Source: Terriglobus roseus (GTDB taxonomy: Bacteria > Acidobacteriota > Terriglobia > Terriglobales > Acidobacteriaceae). From it: 64,000 bases of DNA. Position 1 is the stretch's first letter. Every line of letters begins with the position of its first letter. The position numbers and the translations under genes are program-made. Below the pieces are notes generated by a model that was not told the DNA's origin, made no database searches, and saw only the letters and a program-made list of their open reading frames with translations. Where the stretch lies: contig NZ_FNSD01000001.1 of NCBI RefSeq assembly GCF_900105625.1, positions 4,278,001 to 4,342,000 of the forward strand. The letters are read 5' to 3'. Shown piece after piece: positions 49,908-58,881 of this stretch.

Positions 49908-52394
49908 ATGCAAAAAATGGGAAACGGCGGCGAGATCCAGGGGCACGGACGCAGCCTTTGCCATGGTTTGCCTCGCGGCCTTCTCCGCTCGGGCGTAACC
50001 GCAATCCTTGTGCTGTCACTGGCGGCTGTGAGCGTCCCTGCGGGCCATACACAGTCCGCTAACGCCTGGTCCAAGCGCGGTGCCGATGCTGAAGTTCGGG
50101 AAGACTGGGATGCGGCGTTCGAGGCCTATCGCCAGGCCCACCTGCTTAAGCCGGCCGACCTTCGCTACAAGACACATTTTGAACGGGCCCGCTTTTCCGC
50201 GGCTGCTGCCCACGTCGATCGCGGTCGGGTTCTGCGGCAGAGTGGCGACATGCGCGGCGCGCTGACCGAGTTCGAACGCGCTTTGGCCATCGACGGCGGC
50301 AACCAGTCCGCGCAGCAGGAGATCACCGTCACGGAGCGGCAGCTGTCGGATGCGCCGACCAGCAGCCTCGACCTGCCGGTTCCTGCCGGCCCTGCCCCGG
50401 AACTGGCTTCCATCTCCGAACCGCTGAAGCTCAAGCCTGTTTCCAGCAATCCTCTGACGCTGCACATGGTGGAAGACACCAAGGTCCTGTACCAGGCGAT
50501 CGGCAAGGAAGCCGGCCTGAACGTGATCTTCGATCCGGACTATACTTCGCGCCGGATCGCGCTCGATCTGAATAATGTTTCGCTTTCGGACGCATTGCGT
50601 ATTCTGGGCACGCAGGCAGGTACCTTTTACAAGCCGGTGACGGCGAACACTATCTTTGTTGCGCAGAACACGCAGACCAAGCGCAACGATCTGGCGTCCG
50701 TTGCAGTGCAGACGTTTTATCTGTCCAACGCAGCCACACAGGCCGACCAGAACGAACTGCTGACGGCGCTCCGTAACGTGCTCGATCAGAACGTCAAGAT
50801 CTTTCTTGTGCCCAGCCAGAACGCCATCGTGATGCGCGCGACGCCGGACCAACTGATGCTGACGCAGGAGCTTCTGAATAATCTGGATCGTCCCCACAGT
50901 GAAGTCGTAGTCGACGTCGCCGTGCTGGAAGTGAATCGTGACCGTGCGCGCAACCTGGGTGTGACCCTGCCGCAGAGTTTCTCCATCACGCCGCAGGTCG
51001 CGAACTCCACCACATCGTCTTCGACCAGCACCACAACCACCAGCACGACCAGCACCACGACGTCTCCCACGCTGAACACGCTCGCGCACCTTACTGGCGC
51101 GAACTTTGCCGTGTCATTGGGAACCGCCACGGTCAATGCGCTGCTGACGGATAACGACACACGCGTGTTGCAGAATCCGCGCATTCGCGCGACCGACGGC
51201 CAGCGCGCCCAGCTAAAGATCGGCCAGCGTATCCCGGTGGCGACCGGATCGTACTCGTCCGGCGCCTCAACGTCGGTTGTCTCGTCGTTGGTCAATACGC
51301 AGTTCCAATACCTTGACGTCGGTGTGAACATCGACATGACGCCAACAGTGCACCAGGACCGCGAGATCACGTTGAAGATGGTGCTTGAGATCTCAAGCCA
51401 GAACGGCAATGTCACCATCTCGGGCGTTACGGAACCCATCATTGCGCAGCGCAAGGTAGAGCAGACCATCCAGCTGAAGGAAGGCGAGCCGAGCATCCTG
51501 GCCGGCATCCTGACACGGTCAGAGTCGGACTCCATCTCCGGCACGCCTGGTCTTGCGAGCATTCCCGGACTCAAGCGGTTGTTCTCTTCCAACAGCCGTG
51601 ATCGAACGCAGGATGAGGTCGTCTTCCTGTTGATTCCGCACATCGTGCGCGAGCCGCTGGTGACCCGCATGAACACCCGCGCCATCGATACGGGCACGGG
51701 GCAGAGCATTGAGCTGCGCCACGACGCGATGTCCGAAGTACTGGCAACCGATACTTCCGCCAGTACCTCAACCGGCGCTTTCCAGCAGCAGCGCGGCCTC
51801 GGCAATGTCGCTGCTCCTGGGAGTTCTCAGCTCTCTGCTGCGCAGGCTGCATCCGCGATGATCGGTCAAGTGGGGAATGAGAACTCGCCGGCATCGCAGC
51901 GAGCCATGCAGGCTCTTGCGGCCAGTGGTTCGCCAAACAATGCTGCCGCGGCCGCCGCGCAGGCCATCCCGGCTGCCGGTGCGCCGGTCAACTTCAGCAT
52001 TACGCCGCCACAAGCCACGCAGGCCGTGGGCGCCACCTTCCAGATGGCGGTGACCGCCAGCGGAGCCAAGGACATGTACTCCGTGCCGCTGCAGGTGCAG
52101 TTCAACCCGGCACTGCTGTCGCTGGTCAACGTAGACTCCGGTGAGTTCCTCGGTCGTGACGGCCAGTCGGTTGCAATTGTCCATCGTGATGAGGGCAACG
52201 GTATGGTGACCATCTCCATTTCGCGTCCACCTGCAGTGCGTGGCGTCGATGGCCAGGGCTCCGTCTGCGTGCTCACGTTCAAGGCGACTGCTACGGGTGA
52301 CTCGCAGGTGTCGCTGGTGAAGGTGGGCGCGAAGGACAGCAAGCAAACGAATATGCCTGCCGTTGGCGGCGCCGCTACCGTGCACATCCGCTAA
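49908..52394 (+). CDS. Type II/IV pilus-type secretin with C-terminal cohesin-like domain
   Basis: Outer-membrane channel protein of 828 residues. Signal peptide ends about residue 47. Residues 52-130 are TPR-like (AWSKRGADAEVREDWDAAFE). N0 and secretin N-domains follow at about 185-340, with VIFDPDYTSRRIALDLNNVS. The secretin core runs to about 590: NTQFQYLDVGVNIDMTPTVH and EGEPSILAGILTRSE, split by a Ser/Thr-rich stretch near 370-390. Residues about 700-828 resemble a cohesin fold: ATFQMAVTASGAKDMYSVPL and VQFNPALLSLVNVD. Two pseudopilin genes follow. ATG 49917 is an alternative start. GspD and PilQ classes are both possible. Confidence 0.87.
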   Translation: MQKMGNGGEIQGHGRSLCHGLPRGLLRSGVTAILVLSLAAVSVPAGHTQSANAWSKRGADAEVREDWDAAFEAYRQAHLLKPADLRYKTHFERARFSAAAAHVDRGRVLRQSGDMRGALTEFERALAIDGGNQSAQQEITVTERQLSDAPTSSLDLPVPAGPAPELASISEPLKLKPVSSNPLTLHMVEDTKVLYQAIGKEAGLNVIFDPDYTSRRIALDLNNVSLSDALRILGTQAGTFYKPVTANTIFVAQNTQTKRNDLASVAVQTFYLSNAATQADQNELLTALRNVLDQNVKIFLVPSQNAIVMRATPDQLMLTQELLNNLDRPHSEVVVDVAVLEVNRDRARNLGVTLPQSFSITPQVANSTTSSSTSTTTTSTTSTTTSPTLNTLAHLTGANFAVSLGTATVNALLTDNDTRVLQNPRIRATDGQRAQLKIGQRIPVATGSYSSGASTSVVSSLVNTQFQYLDVGVNIDMTPTVHQDREITLKMVLEISSQNGNVTISGVTEPIIAQRKVEQTIQLKEGEPSILAGILTRSESDSISGTPGLASIPGLKRLFSSNSRDRTQDEVVFLLIPHIVREPLVTRMNTRAIDTGTGQSIELRHDAMSEVLATDTSASTSTGAFQQQRGLGNVAAPGSSQLSAAQAASAMIGQVGNENSPASQRAMQALAASGSPNNAAAAAAQAIPAAGAPVNFSITPPQATQAVGATFQMAVTASGAKDMYSVPLQVQFNPALLSLVNVDSGEFLGRDGQSVAIVHRDEGNGMVTISISRPPAVRGVDGQGSVCVLTFKATATGDSQVSLVKVGAKDSKQTNMPAVGGAATVHIR

Positions 52395-52406
52395 GAGGGT
52401 CACTTC

Positions 52407-52919
52407 ATGTTCCTTTGGCTGAGATTCCGCGCAGCAGCACAGAATCGGGTGCCCACCTCAGCTTCGCGAATGGAAAGCACCCAGTCTGGTGTCACCCTCG
52501 TTGAGCTGGTCGTAGTGGTGAGCATCATCGCCATCCTTGCGACAGCGGCAGTGCCCGTCACACGCTGGCAGGTGAAGCGGGCTAAGGAGCGCGAATTGCG
52601 TGCCGCACTTTGGGAGATGCGCGGCGCCATCGACCGTTACAAGGACGCGGCAGAACGCGGCGCCTTTCAGACCAAGGTGGACAGCTTTAACTACCCGCCG
52701 GACCTGAGCTCGCTTGTGGACGGCGTGGATGTGCAGGAGAAGAAAGTGCGCTTCCTCCGCCGCATCCCGCGTGACCCCATGACCAACAGCACAGAGTGGC
52801 AGCTGCGTGCCATGCAGGATGATGCAGACAGTACGAGTTGGGGTGGTCAAAACGTCTTTGACGTTCATTCCAAAAGCCAGGGCACCGCGCTGGATGGCAC
52901 GAAGTACTCGGAATGGTAG
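52407..52919 (+). CDS. Pseudopilin (GspG/GspH-like), first of pair
   Basis: Prepilin-like protein of 170 residues. The peptidase site is SG/VTLVELVVVV at residues 28/29, with E at mature position 5. The leader is long; an internal ATG at 52470 would give a 7-residue leader, but GAGGG six bases before 52407 supports the first start. The soluble part contains RRIPRDPMTNSTEWQLRAM, a GspG-type calcium-loop region. The gene starts 13 bp after the secretin. Confidence 0.83.
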   Translation: MFLWLRFRAAAQNRVPTSASRMESTQSGVTLVELVVVVSIIAILATAAVPVTRWQVKRAKERELRAALWEMRGAIDRYKDAAERGAFQTKVDSFNYPPDLSSLVDGVDVQEKKVRFLRRIPRDPMTNSTEWQLRAMQDDADSTSWGGQNVFDVHSKSQGTALDGTKYSEW

Positions 52920-52924
52920 GGGCG

Positions 52925-53371
52925 ATGACGACCAACAATACATCCCGGCGCACGCTCACGCAGAGGCCTGCGACCCCGTTTTCCGGCAATGAGAGCGGCT
53001 TTACGATGCTGGAACTGATCGTCGTGATGATGATCATCGGCGTACTTGCTGCCATGGCAATTCCGGCATTCACACATCACCTGAAGGTAGCGCGCGAGGC
53101 TGTGCTTCGCGAAGATCTGCATGTCATGCGGCAGGCCATCGACAGTTACACCGTGGACAAGCAGAAGGCGCCGCAGTCGCTGGACGAACTGGTGACCTCG
53201 GGCTATCTGAAGACGATGCCCATGGACCCCATGACGCACCGTACGGACACATGGACGGGCGATCGCTCCGACCAATACCAGAACGTCGATGAGACGGCCA
53301 CCGGCATTAATGACGTGCATAGCGGTGCGCAGCAGTTGTCCACGGACGGCTCGCTGTACACCACCTGGTAG
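52925..53371 (+). CDS. Pseudopilin (GspG-like), second of pair
   Basis: Prepilin-like protein of 148 residues from ATG 52925, or 152 from ATG 52913, which overlaps the first pseudopilin stop. The site is SG/FTMLELIVVMMI, followed by a long helix and a short soluble domain with LKTMPMDPMTHRTDTW, similar to the tail of the first pseudopilin. The pair may assemble a short pseudopilus. No ATPase or inner-membrane platform is nearby. Confidence 0.85.
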   Translation: MTTNNTSRRTLTQRPATPFSGNESGFTMLELIVVMMIIGVLAAMAIPAFTHHLKVAREAVLREDLHVMRQAIDSYTVDKQKAPQSLDELVTSGYLKTMPMDPMTHRTDTWTGDRSDQYQNVDETATGINDVHSGAQQLSTDGSLYTTW

Positions 53372-53377
53372 GCCGTC

Positions 53378-54070
53378 TTGGCTGCTTCTCAGGCTGAGAC
53401 GCTTCGACTCTTCACTGCACTGCGTCTGCACCGGCCAGCCTGGGCTGGCGCGCTGTTGCTTTGCATCGGTCTCAACGACACAGGCCGAGCGCTCGCGCTG
53501 GCAGCGCTGGCTGCAGGCGCCGCCACTCTTTTCCTCGAAGACGAACCGGCCCGCCTGCGCGAGGCATCCCGCGAAGGCTGCGCTACCTTCACCGTTACGA
53601 CACTCGACGAAGCTCTGCGCGCGCTGAAGAATGAGGTGCGCCAAGGGCGTGCGATCACGGTTGCACTGGGTGGTTCGGTGGAACAGTGGCTCACTGAGTC
53701 GGTCGAACGAGGTGTGCTGCCGCATGCGGTCGCGGCTACGCGAAAACTCTCGGGATCCGAAGAGCTATCGATCTCCACGTTGAAGCACTGGGGTGCTGAG
53801 CGACTCGTTGGAGATGGCCTGGCTGAAGCTGGCGAAGTCGACCTTGCGGAACGGGTGAGGGAAGTGGAACGCGATTGGGAGCTCGCAGAGGACGTTTCGA
53901 GCACGCAGATCGAACGCCGTGCGAAGGACGCATCCTTACTCGCTCTCGCAGCAGGCGATGCACCGATGTCCGCGATTCGGCAGCAATGGCTGCGCGCCGC
54001 GCCGACCCTCTTCCCGCGAGCCCTCAGCCGCCCGTATTGGGTGCGAAGAACGGGCCACCGAGTTCACTAG
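53378..54070 (+). CDS. Unknown protein with possible urocanase-like Rossmann segment
   Basis: Cytoplasmic protein of 230 residues, starting at TTG 53378 six bases after the pseudopilin stop. Residues 15-60 are Ala/Leu-rich with LCIGLNDTGRALALAALAAG; 70-110 contain TLDEALRALKNEVRQGRAIT and ESVERGVLPHAVAAT. These resemble, distantly, the NAD-binding domain of urocanate hydratase, but the protein is far shorter than the roughly 550-residue enzyme. The C-terminal half is charged. Its stop overlaps the convergent engB stop on a CTAG. Function unknown. Confidence 0.55.
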   Translation: MAASQAETLRLFTALRLHRPAWAGALLLCIGLNDTGRALALAALAAGAATLFLEDEPARLREASREGCATFTVTTLDEALRALKNEVRQGRAITVALGGSVEQWLTESVERGVLPHAVAATRKLSGSEELSISTLKHWGAERLVGDGLAEAGEVDLAERVREVERDWELAEDVSSTQIERRAKDASLLALAAGDAPMSAIRQQWLRAAPTLFPRALSRPYWVRRTGHRVH

Positions 54071-54708
54071 TCCTCGTCCGGGGTGCCGACGCGGGCGGCT
54101 TCGATGCGGGCCCAGAGTTCCTTCATGCCGCGGCCGTTCTTGCCTTCTTTCGCAGCGACGGCAATGATCTCTCCCACACCGTGCTCACGCTTTAACGTTG
54201 CAAGGGAGTTGGCAAGTGTGTTGTTCGAGAGCTTGTCGCTCTTGGTGCCGACGACCACGAACGGCTGACGATGCAGCTGCATGTACCTGATCATCTGTGC
54301 GTCGCTCTCCTGCGGCGGGATGTTGGTATCCACCAGGCAGCAGCTCAACGCAAGAGTCTCCCGGTCCGCAAGGTAAGGATCCACGAAGCTCGACCATTCG
54401 GACGAGATGGACTTTGAGATCTTCGCATAGCCATAACCCGGCAGATCGGCAAGGATCAGTGCCGGCATGGGGCGCATGGTGCCGGAGTTGAGCACCTCAT
54501 GCATTGCGAAAAAGTTGATGGAACGTGTACGGCCCGGCGTGGATGAGACGCGTGCCTGACCTTCGCCCAGCAGCGCATTGATCAGGCTCGATTTGCCGAC
54601 GTTGGATCGACCAAGGAAGGCGATCTCGGGGACACCGCCGGTCTTGACCGTGGAAGGGAAGTGCTCGGGCGCGAAGGCCGACAGCAGAAATTGGGCGCGA
54701 AGACGCAT
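54067..54708 (-). CDS. engB: Ribosome biogenesis GTP-binding protein EngB (YsxC/YihA)
   Basis: Small GTPase of 213 residues that helps large ribosomal subunit assembly. G1 is GRSNVGKSSLINALL, G2 is TPGRTRSINFF, G3 is DLPGYGYAK, G4 is TKSDKL and G5 VAAKEGK. The start is set at MRLRAQFLLSAFAPEHFP; an in-frame extension upstream is not family-like. It is a leftward gene whose stop overlaps the stop of the convergent gene. Confidence 0.95.
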   Translation of the reverse strand: MRLRAQFLLSAFAPEHFPSTVKTGGVPEIAFLGRSNVGKSSLINALLGEGQARVSSTPGRTRSINFFAMHEVLNSGTMRPMPALILADLPGYGYAKISKSISSEWSSFVDPYLADRETLALSCCLVDTNIPPQESDAQMIRYMQLHRQPFVVVGTKSDKLSNNTLANSLATLKREHGVGEIIAVAAKEGKNGRGMKELWARIEAARVGTPDED

Positions 54709-54801
54709 AGGTCCAGTGTATCTGCCCCTTGCCGGTCTGTTCGAAGGCCTTGCGTCTCCGCGTGCGTAGGTGCGAGCAGATACGAGCACCTGGCAAAAGA
54801 A

Positions 54802-54832
54802 GAGGCCCACAGCAGGATTTGCCGCGGGCCTC
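54802..54832 (-). terminator. Intrinsic terminator of the amylase gene
   Basis: GAGGCCC/GGGCCTC 7-bp stem with an inner GCA/TGC pair set, followed on the minus strand by TTCTTTTG. It lies 23 bases past the amylase stop and before engB. Confidence 0.75.
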
Positions 54833-54855
54833 ACAATTACGAATTGCGCTATTGG

Positions 54856-56196
54856 TTATTCAAACACCGGCGCATAGACGCAGTAGCCGCGGGGCGGAGC
54901 AGGGAACTCACCCTTGCCCTCGGCGTCTGTGCCGCGTTCGTCGGGGTGTGCCTCGTCCTTACCATCCCATGCGACGGGGACAAAGCGGGTATTAGGCCAC
55001 TTGGTGGTCACGGTGGTGCCGCTCCACTGGTTGCCAAGGTTGTTCAGGACATAGATCAGGCCGCTCTGTCCCTCGTTGCCGCCGCGCTGCGAGATGTAGA
55101 GATCCGGATCGGCGTGCAGGATGCAGCTTTCGCCACCGGCGTGCTCATGGTGCGCCTTTACCAGCGCATCGATACCGTTGGGAGTACCTGGTCGCGCCAG
55201 GCCGAAGTTGTAATAGTCCTTCCAGAAGACGCAGGGGTAACCGTCCTGCGTCAGGATGAACGAGTATCCGAGCATCTTGTCATTCACGACTTCGTTACCA
55301 CCCATGTCGTGGTTTTCGGTAAACGTCACCGCATTGAAGGGCCGCGCTGCAGAGACGGAGTTACCGTCGGTCAGGTTCCGCAGATCGTAATTCGGCGTGT
55401 CGCAGACATCCTTCAGCTTGTAGCGCAGCGGAAAATCAAATGCTGCGATCTGCGAATCGGTTAGTTTACTTACCGAATCCAGCCAGTCGCCAATGTCTTC
55501 CGGTCCGCTCCAGTACTCGCCCACGACAAACGGGGAGAAATTAGGATTGTTTTTCTTCTGATATTCGTACTTGGCCAGCAGGCCAATCATCCACGCGCCA
55601 AAGCCCTTTACGAAATCAAAACGGAATCCGTCGAAGTCGAGATCCTCAATAATCATGCGGGCATAGTCATACATTGCGCCGTAGACCTTGGGGTTGCGAT
55701 GGCAGAGATGGGGGAAGCCGGCGAACTGCTCGCCTTCCATCATGACCTTCTCGTAACGCGACGGGTGAAAGCAGTCCCAGTTACGAGCAAATTTTCCGCT
55801 GGCGGGCGTGAACTTAGTCCAGCGCTTCTCGCCGTCAAGAGGGTTCTCTTCTTCCGCATCGGCGCCGCTGTTGTGATTAATGACCATGTCCGCGATGGCG
55901 CCCATGCCATTCTCGTGAATGATGCCGATCAGCTTTTCCAACTCAGCGCGATTGCCGAAGCTGGTCTTTAATTGACCCTTCTGCTCGAAGTCGCCCAGGT
56001 CGAAATAGTCATAGGGGTCATAGCCCATAGTTCCCTTGTCAGCGCCCTTGCTGATCGGGGGAAGCCAGATGGAATCGAATCCGACACCCTGCTTGCCAAG
56101 CTTGGGAATTTCACCCGCGACATAGTTCCACCACTCGCCCAGCTTGTCTTCATCCTTGGCACAATCCCAGTAAAAGCCCTGCATCATCACTGCCAT
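54856..56196 (-). CDS. Cytoplasmic alpha-amylase, GH13
   Basis: Alpha-glucan hydrolase of 446 residues. Conserved GH13 regions: DMVINH (103-108), GFRFDFVKG with nucleophile D194, VVGEYW with acid/base E227, and FTENHD with D297. No signal peptide is seen, so it likely acts on cytoplasmic maltodextrin or glycogen-type material. The start at MAVMMQGFYWD is normal for the AmyA-type cytoplasmic subfamily; GGAG precedes it. Product size cannot be told. Confidence 0.93.
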   Translation of the reverse strand: MAVMMQGFYWDCAKDEDKLGEWWNYVAGEIPKLGKQGVGFDSIWLPPISKGADKGTMGYDPYDYFDLGDFEQKGQLKTSFGNRAELEKLIGIIHENGMGAIADMVINHNSGADAEEENPLDGEKRWTKFTPASGKFARNWDCFHPSRYEKVMMEGEQFAGFPHLCHRNPKVYGAMYDYARMIIEDLDFDGFRFDFVKGFGAWMIGLLAKYEYQKKNNPNFSPFVVGEYWSGPEDIGDWLDSVSKLTDSQIAAFDFPLRYKLKDVCDTPNYDLRNLTDGNSVSAARPFNAVTFTENHDMGGNEVVNDKMLGYSFILTQDGYPCVFWKDYYNFGLARPGTPNGIDALVKAHHEHAGGESCILHADPDLYISQRGGNEGQSGLIYVLNNLGNQWSGTTVTTKWPNTRFVPVAWDGKDEAHPDERGTDAEGKGEFPAPPRGYCVYAPVFE

Positions 56197-56335
56197 GTTC
56201 GTTGTTACTCCGGTCTGCACAGCTGGGTCGCACTGCATCGCAGCACCTTTACCGTGTTTTGCTGTGTATCGTTTCGGTCTGATGCATCCAACAAGTGCGC
56301 GTTGTATGTTTCTGCGGCGCGGCGGGAGTTATCCA

Positions 56336-56866
56336 ATGAATGGCGAGCGTACGACGCCCGAACGCACAAACGACGCGCGGATTTCCATGGCAGCAACGCC
56401 AGTTTCGTCACGCAGCGGCGATCACCTGCGCACGGCAGGTGGCGCTCTGATGGGTTGGTGGCGCGCCACAACGCTCGATGCACTGTGCGTCGGCGCGATG
56501 TGGTTTGTGGGGCTCTACTTTATCCATGTGCCGTGGGCGCCACTGTGGGCCATCGTAGGCGCCGTTTGCCAGTTCGTGCCGGGCATCGGCATGGCGATCA
56601 GCGTCTGTGGCCCTGCCGTCGCGGCGGCGCTGGCATCTACCGATTCGGACTTCGACAAGCTATGGTGGACTCTCGGCCTCTACGCCTTCATTGCCATCGT
56701 TGACGGACTCATCGTGCAGCCCATGCTGCTGAAACGGACGGCGCTGGTGCCGTGGTGGGCTGCCATGCTTGGCCCGATCGTCGGTGGTATCCTGCTGCCG
56801 CCATGGGGTGCATTAATCGCGCCGCCAGTGCTGGCGGTGATCTTCGCGTTTCGCAGGAAGCGCTGA
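56336..56866 (+). CDS. Short AI-2E/PerM-like membrane protein
   Basis: Membrane protein of 176 residues with about four hydrophobic segments. VPWAPLWAIVGAVCQFVPGI and GMAISVCGPAVAAAL match the conserved second half of the AI-2E exporter (PerM) family, where full proteins are about 350 residues. The first 45 residues are hydrophilic and the usual N-terminal helices are absent. GGGAG precedes the ATG at 56336. It is divergent from the amylase. It may be a stand-alone half-size member or a remnant. Confidence 0.62.
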   Translation: MNGERTTPERTNDARISMAATPVSSRSGDHLRTAGGALMGWWRATTLDALCVGAMWFVGLYFIHVPWAPLWAIVGAVCQFVPGIGMAISVCGPAVAAALASTDSDFDKLWWTLGLYAFIAIVDGLIVQPMLLKRTALVPWWAAMLGPIVGGILLPPWGALIAPPVLAVIFAFRRKR

Positions 56867-56880
56867 ACCTTGAAGGCCTT

Positions 56881-57043
56881 GTCGTCCTGAGCGGAGCGAA
56901 GCGGCGTCGAAGGACCAGCATTCAGTTGACTTCACGCGAAATATAAACTGAGGGCGCTTCGTCCTCCGCTTACATTTTTTGACTGCCATCGGAGTGCGGG
57001 TCCTTCGACTTCACCACGCTGCCCACGTTCCGCTCAGGATGAC
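56881..57043. repeat. Interspersed palindromic repeat element, copy 2
   Basis: Element of about 163 bp with inverted ends: GTCGTCCTGAGCGGAGCGAA at 56881-56900 and CGCTCAGGATGAC closing at 57043, with GTCGAAGGA and TCCTTCGAC just inside. The centre is AT-richer than its surroundings. It shares its ends with the element at 6491-6626 and fills most of the 227-bp gap before the ABC permease. Confidence 0.72.
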
Positions 57044-57093
57044 AAGAACTCAGAAAGGCCCGCACGGGGTGACAACCATCACGCGGATCCCTT

Positions 57094-58881
57094 CTAAGCG
57101 CCCAGCTTGTACTTGCTCTCCGCAATGCGGAAGAGCGGGCGCCACACCAGCCGGTTAATCGTCACTACCATCAGCGCCATCACAATTGTGGCCAGCAGCA
57201 ACACTGCGAAACGTCCGGCATCCGTGGCTGCGCTGATCTGTTCGCCGAGGCCGAAGGTGGTCAGCGTGTTGCTCTTCAGGCGGAAGTATTCGGCGATGAT
57301 GCTGGCATTCCAAGCACCGCCGCTGGCCGTAATCAACCCTGTCAGAAGGTAGGGGAAGATGCCCGGCAGGATAACGGTGCGCCAGCGCTGCACGGTGCCG
57401 AAATGGAAGAGGCGCGCCACTTCCTTCAGGTCGTTCGGGATCGCCATGGCGCCCGCAATAACATTGAAGAGGATGTACCACTGCGTGCCCAGCAGCATCA
57501 GCAGGACAGCACCTGTGCCCATGCCGGCGCCGCTCTTCAACAGCAAGAGCAGCAGGACAGGGAAGAGCGCGGTCGCCGGGACACTTGCCGCAATCTGCGC
57601 CAGAGGCTGCGCGATGCGCGCCAGTCGCGGGTGAAAGCCGATGGCCACACCAGCCGGCACCGTCCAAAGCGTAGCCAGCAGCAGGGCGATGACAACCCGC
57701 ATCAGGGTCATGCCGGCGCCGCCAAAGATCTGCAGCACCTCATGCTGATCGATTCCACGCAGCAGGTGCAACGCTCGAATAGCCGCGTATCCAACCATCA
57801 CAAAGATGGCGGCAATGGCAACTGTGCGTACTACGGTGGAGGGTGCTCGCCTGCCTGCCTCGTCGTACTGCGGATGCGTTGAACGACGTTTCGCCTCTCG
57901 GCGGTAGAGCCGCTCTGTCAGTGGCTCCAGCGTCAGGTGTCCAAGCCGCCGCACAAAATTGGATTGCTGCAGCATGGACAGAAGAGGCGAACGGACGCGA
58001 CGCGAACTCTCAACCTGCTCGAACTTGAAGCGGTCGCTCCACGCGATCACTGGCCGCCACAGCAACTGGTCAGTGGCTACGATGATCAGGATCATCGTCA
58101 GCAGGCCCCACAGGATCGCGGTGGTATTGCCCTCGCTTGCTGCGGTCTGCAGATAGCTGCCCAGGCCGGGAAGACGGAAGTCGCGTGAGCCGAGCACGAA
58201 CATTTCGCATGCCATCAGGAAGAACCAGCCACCGGCAACGGAGACCATGCTGTTCCAGATCAGACCGATTGCGGCGTACGGCAGCTCAAGCTGCAGCAGG
58301 CGCTGCCACCGGCTGAAGCCATAGATGGCGGATGCTTCCGTTAACTCGCGTGGCAGGCTCTTCAGCGAGGAGTAGAACGAGAAGGCCATGTTCCACACCT
58401 GGCCGGTGAAGATCAGGATGATGCAGCCCAGCTCCAGTCCCAACTGCCGAGTACGAAAGAGCGCGACCATCGCCAGCATGACGCCGGGCAGGAAGCTCAA
58501 TACCGGGATGGATTGGAGGATGTCCAGCGCGGCGATCATGAGCGCTTCCAGTCGACGGCTGTACGCGGCAATATACCCGTAACCGACTGCGAAAATCAGG
58601 CTCAGGATGTACGCCAGCCCCATGCGGACGATGGAGTAGAAGGCGTAGCGAGGCAGCGCGTGCGGCGACAGGCTGAGCACGACGTTCGGCTGTGGCTGGC
58701 CCAGCCACAAACGCGCGATCTGCACGACGCCGTAGAAGATGGCAAGGCCGATGCATGCCACGACGAGATCGAGAAAGAAAGGCCAGCTGCGCTGTACCGC
58801 CTGTGACCGCGCGAGTGTTTGCGGGATGCCCAGTTCGCGGCGCGTGCGTAAACTGCCGAAGCTGTCCGGCAGGTTCTTCAT
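57094..58881 (-). CDS. ABC permease with two fused membrane domains (nitrate/sulfonate type)
   Basis: Inner-membrane protein of 595 residues with two BPD-type permease domains, about 75-275 and about 370-590. Each has its own coupling loop: LPRELTEASAIYGFSRWQRL in the first and PNDLKEVARLFHFGTVQRWR in the second, both followed by LP segments. Nitrate/sulfonate/bicarbonate transporters usually use two copies of a smaller permease; here one chain provides both. Its start overlaps the ATPase stop by four bases. No binding-protein gene is next to it. Confidence 0.88.
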   Translation of the reverse strand: MKNLPDSFGSLRTRRELGIPQTLARSQAVQRSWPFFLDLVVACIGLAIFYGVVQIARLWLGQPQPNVVLSLSPHALPRYAFYSIVRMGLAYILSLIFAVGYGYIAAYSRRLEALMIAALDILQSIPVLSFLPGVMLAMVALFRTRQLGLELGCIILIFTGQVWNMAFSFYSSLKSLPRELTEASAIYGFSRWQRLLQLELPYAAIGLIWNSMVSVAGGWFFLMACEMFVLGSRDFRLPGLGSYLQTAASEGNTTAILWGLLTMILIIVATDQLLWRPVIAWSDRFKFEQVESSRRVRSPLLSMLQQSNFVRRLGHLTLEPLTERLYRREAKRRSTHPQYDEAGRRAPSTVVRTVAIAAIFVMVGYAAIRALHLLRGIDQHEVLQIFGGAGMTLMRVVIALLLATLWTVPAGVAIGFHPRLARIAQPLAQIAASVPATALFPVLLLLLLKSGAGMGTGAVLLMLLGTQWYILFNVIAGAMAIPNDLKEVARLFHFGTVQRWRTVILPGIFPYLLTGLITASGGAWNASIIAEYFRLKSNTLTTFGLGEQISAATDAGRFAVLLLATIVMALMVVTINRLVWRPLFRIAESKYKLGA

